NCBI GenBank assembly: GCA_905250125.1
Contig: CAJNOL010000001.1
Coordinates: forward strand, 1-64,000
Origin: Rotaria sordida
Taxonomy: Eukaryota; Rotifera; Eurotatoria; Philodinida; Philodinidae
DNA: 64,000 bases
Direction of reading: 5' to 3'
Made by a program: the position numbers and the translations under genes. A model generated the notes under the pieces. The model did not search any database, was not told the DNA's origin, and worked only from the letters and a program-made list of their open reading frames with translations. Shown one piece after another: positions 59,310-64,000 of this stretch; position 1 is the stretch's first letter, and each line of letters starts with the position of its first letter.

Positions 59310-62300
59310 ATGACAAATATTTCTAATCAAAAGCAAGAATTATTATCACAAGATACAAATCGGTAAAAATTATTTGATTGTATTTAGAATAAGTTAATTC
59401 TTTCTTGAATAAATTCTAACAATTGAAATGTTTGTATTATTTAGTTAATAAGATTAGACATGTAAACCTTTCCTTGCCAAAATAACAAATTTAAAATATA
59501 GACTTTCCTTTATGTTCTACTTGTTATGATTTATAAGATAATTCGCTTAAAATCAATGAATATTGAACTATATATTTTCATTCTCATAGTCCCGACAAAC
59601 TTCTAAATCTTGATCCCACATCTATTCGTACACGTCAAGAGCAGTTTATATTTTAAATTTGTTAGTTTGACAGTGAAAGCTTTAATTTGACATGAATCTG
59701 TCTAATCTTATTAACTAACAACATAAACACCTCGATTTTAAGAGGAGTAAGATAGAATGTTTTGATTTTCTTCATTGAAAAAAAAAACAAACAAAATATT
59801 GAATATACTAAGAAAGAAATTTTGACTTTAAAAAATGATTTGGATAGTTCTTTTTTGAGCTCATCAAATTTTGAATACATATATAAATGTAATATCTCTT
59901 TTACTATACTTTATTTAACAATGATAATCGAAATGTTTTTATGTATTATTCTAATTTAAAATATATAGGAATTCTAATAATGATATTTCATCTCAACAAT
60001 CTGAATCAATATCATCAAATTTTCATTCACGTTATTGGATATTTTTATTCGATAATTTAAAACGCTCTATTGAACAAATCTATCAAACATGTGAATCAGA
60101 TCAAAATCCATTACAATGTCAAGTAATAATTATTTTGATTATTATTTTTGTTACATTGAAAATATTTCTTCATATTTAGAAAGTTACAGAATTTCTTTAT
60201 CAATATTGTAAAGACTTTGAAATACTTCGAAAACATTTTCAACATATACAAATTCTTGATAATAAAATCAACGAAACTAAAAGGTGAAAAATTTCAAATT
60301 AATATAAGAGAATGTTTTTTTTTTTCTAAATTTTCAAAACATTTTCAGAGACTATCTTAGTCAATCATTAATCACATTACCATTTGAAACAGAAATATTA
60401 CCTTTCAGGTTATTTATTCGATATATGCTCTCATATCTGCTTGTTCATCTGATTCTTTTCTGAATTGTTTTAACAAACTAAAAATTTAAATATTTTTCAA
60501 AATAAAATAATTCTCTTTATCTTTCTTTTTTTCAGGCCATTTGAACATTCTCAATCAATATGTAATGGTAATTTAATAAAAGATTTAATTATGAAATATA
60601 TATATATATATATGTTTTTCTGCTTCTCTATTTTGATATTTAAATTAGGTGAATTATTTTGTTCGGATAGTTTATCACGTCGACAAAAACGTTTACATAA
60701 CAGTGATATAAATTTAAATGTAAATAAAAGTTTTCATCATTATTTAATTGATACAAATAAATTTAAACGACAAAAATCAAATAAATATCGTAAATCAATA
60801 GAAAGTTCAAGTTTACTTTCATTACCATCATCATTTTCATCAACAACATTAACAAATGATTCATCAACAACATTAATTTCAAGTACAAATCAATTATTAT
60901 TATTACCATCAAAAAGAATTTTAAATGAAGAAACAGCAGGTGATGCTGATGATGAAAAAGATATTCGAGATGAAACAATTAATATTAATCGATCTCATCG
61001 ATATTATCATCAATTATCAACAACATCACATTATCGTTTTAATCAAGAAAATTTAACATCAGAAGATGATGATGAAGAACTTCTTTTAAGAAATCATCAT
61101 GGAATGATGGATTTTATGGATCGAGTAAGTTTTAATTAAAAATTTAATATTTAAAATAATTTTTTTTTAGCAAATATTTGATGCATTTGATCAAGAAGAA
61201 TCATTAACTGAAGCATTAGAAGCTGAACAAGAACGAACAATAGCTTCATTAATGGCTGAACAAGAAGATCTTGAACATCAATTGAATAATGTTAGTGATG
61301 ATGATTTTTTATTAGGTGGTGATGATGGATCAGAATTAGAAGAAAGTGAATTATCGGTAATTAAAATTTTACAAAAAATAATAATAATCGTAAACGAATG
61401 TCCCATAATAAATGACCAGCTTTTCCTCTTACTGCTTATAGTATCTAACTTTATCTCAGTGCATATTATGACAAATATGTATACGTCATTTTTTATTATC
61501 TTGTGGATAGATAAAATCATCGCCTAATAGTCGTAGACATTCGGCTTGTGCATGTAGAAGAACAAGTTCCATATAATTTTTTATGTGTTAATGTTTCATC
61601 GAATTCAAATATGAGTGAAGCAGTAAGATGATTTTTTGATGCATCAAATCAGACGATAATTCTTTTTTTTTGGAAATTTGACTGTCGATCTTGTTCTACT
61701 GCGTTCGTCTGCTTCTCTGATCGACATGAAGCATAAGTACAGTCATTCTAACGATTGAATATACCATGAAATTTAAAATATTTTTCATTAGGAAATAAAA
61801 CTTTTTCTTGATCTTTTTTCCGTAACGACTTTTATATCCAATATGTAAATGATATTCTTCGTTGTTTATATTCGTCATGAACTATACGACTCAATATCCT
61901 CTTGAAAGTATTGATTGACTTAACTAACTTTCTTGTATTTCGTCAATTCTTGTAAATAAACCTATTCTTTACTTTTCAGACAGGAGTTTTTGTCCATATA
62001 ATTTTGTGTCTATCAGTAGGTTTTTTTCCAAATCAATTATACCTCTTGTTCTGTATAAATGTTGCTATCGTTTCACTGTATATTCGTTGACTACCTTTCG
62101 TATTTGTTTAGCAATTCGCAGCAATGACATACTATTATCAGTCATTCGTATTGTCACTTATCGAAGGTCTTCAGATATCATTTTTGAAACTAAATCTAAA
62201 AATATGTTCTTATAGAGTTGATATTTAGTAATCATATAACTCTTGAATAGTCCAAAAACTAAATAAAATGTATATACTGTGATTAGTGCAAACATCGGTC

Positions 62301-63955
62301 ATTTATTATGGGGGTACCCGTTATTTAATTAAATGATCCATGGTTTTTTTTCTTGTTTCTAGACAACAAAAACTTCAAGTTATTTTATGTCATTACAAGA
62401 TGATTGTGATGAAAAAGATATAAGTCCAAATGATCTATCACGTGATGATAATGATTCTGAACCTGATGGAAAATCTCGAACAAAACATCTTCGTATACAT
62501 GAAAAATTATCATCACCTTCACGTATTCGGTATTGTTCTATATCTATTTAATAGCATTGATTTAATGATTTTTGAATTATTTAGACCTCTCAGTGAAACT
62601 CTTCGTGAAGCAGCTGAACGTCAAGGTATCTAAAATTAAATCGTTTTTTGTTATATATATCTAATATAGTTTATTTAGCACGAGCATTTACACGACGTCA
62701 AACTTTACGAGATGAGAAAGCAAGAAAAATGCGTGAATTAACTCATCGAGTAAAAAGAAAAGAAAATTATAAATTTATTAAATTAATTTATTCTATAAAT
62801 TTTTCTTGTTTGTTTTTTTTTTTTTAAGGTCAATGAAGTTCGTCAATGGAAAGAAGAATTAATCAAAGCACGTAAAACAACTATTGAAATGAAAATGCAA
62901 CGAGCAGAAGAAAAACGTCAATATTTATTATTTTTAAAAGCTAAAAAAGCCGGTGATGAAGATTTAAAAGGACAAGAAATAGCTTTTATTAAATTATTAC
63001 AACACGAAAATCGTCAACAAACATTAAAAGAACGTTATCAAAAAGAAGAACAACTTAAACAATTTCTTGAAGACGAACGTGTTAAAAAACATGATGAACA
63101 TAAACAACGTGAATTAGCAGCAGAAAATCGTCGAAAAGAATTAGAAGCTATGAGACAAATACGTCTTAATAAAATGCAAGAAAAATGGAAAACAAAAGAA
63201 CGTATGATTGAACAACAGTTGATTGAAAAACGTAAACAAAAACAAACAAAAGCTATTGCTAAACAAAAGTAAATTCTTGAGTTTCAAATGATCTTAAGAA
63301 AATAGAATTATAAAACTTGAAAATCATATATAAATACACGAAAACCACCCGCTCTATTCAATTTCAACCACCATAAGTACTAGAGATGTGAAAACGTGTG
63401 TAAACACATAACTCGACCAAGAATGTTGATCTATGTCAATACCGTAAGAATAACGTTTTCAGGCCATTGACATTTATAGTGGTTGAGATTGAATAGAACC
63501 AAGATTTTTGTCTACTACTGTAACTCTTGACAATTTATAAGCTAATTATCATTATATTCGAAGTAATAGAAATCTATATTTTAGGAGTTTTCAACAAAAA
63601 CGAGCTGAACATGTTGCGTATATCAAAGCATCAACTGTTGAATTAAAGAAAAAATTAGCCTTAAAAGTTCGATTCTTTTTTTAAATTTCTTTATCGAAAA
63701 ATATATATTCATTTTTATTGTTTATAGCAAGAAGAAAGTACTCGACGACATATAACACAACTTGAAGAAGTTCGTCGAAAAGCAATGGAAATGAGTACAT
63801 TTCGTGGTCCAAGTGCTGAAGATCATCATCATCATCATCATCATCATGCATCTCCTGCATCAAATGATAATAAAATAACAACATCAACAACTAGTATTCT
63901 TACAACTGATGATCCAATACCAACTCGAAAATATTGTACACTTTGTAATCTTTTG
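59310..63955 (+). CDS. SCAPER: SCAPER-like protein, N-terminal part (runs off window)
   Basis: Thirteen exons: 59310-59362, 59969-60122, 60180-60283, 60349-60408, 60536-60567, 60649-61124, 61171-61356, 62363-62529, 62585-62625, 62679-62749, 62829-63268, 63585-63666, 63728-63955; 698 residues, then a GTCAGC donor. SCAPER is a cytosolic/ER protein that binds cyclin A and takes part in codon-dependent mRNA decay. Seen: the SCAPER N-terminal domain (about 35-105: SRYWIFLFDNLKRSIEQIYQTCESDQ), a polar Ser/Asn-rich linker, acidic FDAFDQEESLTEALEAEQERT, PLSETLREAAERQARAFTRRQ, a long charged coiled coil (about 430-640), an eight-His run, and at the edge KYCTLCNLL, the start of the C2H2-type zinc finger. 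The intron after exon 7 carries a TIR-bounded element. An acceptor-flanked segment at 59589-59655 would add an in-frame stop. Confidence 0.9.
61402..62312. mobile_element. TIR-bounded non-coding element in a SCAPER intron
   Basis: CCCATAATAAATGACC at 61402-61417 is exactly inverted at 62297-62312. About 910 bases lie between, with no transposase frame I can recognise. No clean target duplication is visible. A non-autonomous DNA transposon is the simplest reading, but a 16-base inverted pair alone is modest evidence. Confidence 0.45.
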
Positions 63956-64000
63956 GTCAGCCTTGATGTTATTTTTTTCTTGTATCTTCATGAATAATAT

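Noticed and set aside
1..64000. CRISPR arrays, prokaryotic defence or toxin systems, tRNA or rRNA genes, telomere repeats
   Set aside because: Looked for and not seen. The repeats present are dispersed, inverted or microsatellite, and all recognised genes are eukaryotic in structure.

Overview
This is a eukaryotic, animal-type, strongly AT-rich chromosome segment. All genes have GT-AG introns, mostly 50-70 bases with a few of 0.5-2.7 kb, and the proteins are animal families: ABCA, Rae1, KLHL8, ATG5, dystroglycan-like, OCIAD, FoxF, FBXW9, MPV17-like, SERF, AF4/FMR2, exportin-5 and SCAPER. Small introns, very AT-rich spacers, many old foldback repeats and one bacterial-looking intronless oxygenase gene fit a rotifer best, probably a bdelloid. 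That assignment is inference. I found no prokaryotic-type operon, CRISPR array, rRNA or tRNA.

Layout. 0.2-22 kb is a run of minus-strand genes: ABCA transporter (3' end not found), Rae1, KLHL8 (its three longest introns hold inverted repeats), PhnZ-like HD oxygenase, ATG5, dystroglycan-like protein, OCIA-domain protein and an MRGBP/Eaf7-like protein. 25-27.3 kb holds a plus-strand tandem pair of four-EF-hand proteins. 29-49 kb is minus again: FoxF, FBXW9, MPV17/PMP22-like, SERF and an AF4/FMR2 (AFF/Lilli) protein of 15 exons. 52-64 kb is plus: exportin-5 (complete, 5 exons) and the N-terminal part of SCAPER, which runs off the end. I rebuilt exon models by hand. Every complete model keeps frame through all junctions and closes on a stop at a length near that of its family.

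The genes are mostly unrelated housekeeping or developmental functions, with no shared pathway. Two same-strand pairs lie very close (ATG5 to HD gene, MRGBP-like to OCIAD). Many coding starts have a pyrimidine-rich AG splice acceptor 0-45 bases upstream, as expected for spliced-leader trans-splicing or 5'UTR introns.

The least ordinary content is repeats: about ten long, diverged inverted repeats (foldbacks, 0.15-1.2 kb) sit in introns and spacers. One of them is interrupted by a SINE-like repeat that also occurs next to another foldback. There is also a mariner-type DNA transposon remnant with TA flanks and a second TIR-bounded element in SCAPER. I did not find a clearly new gene system.
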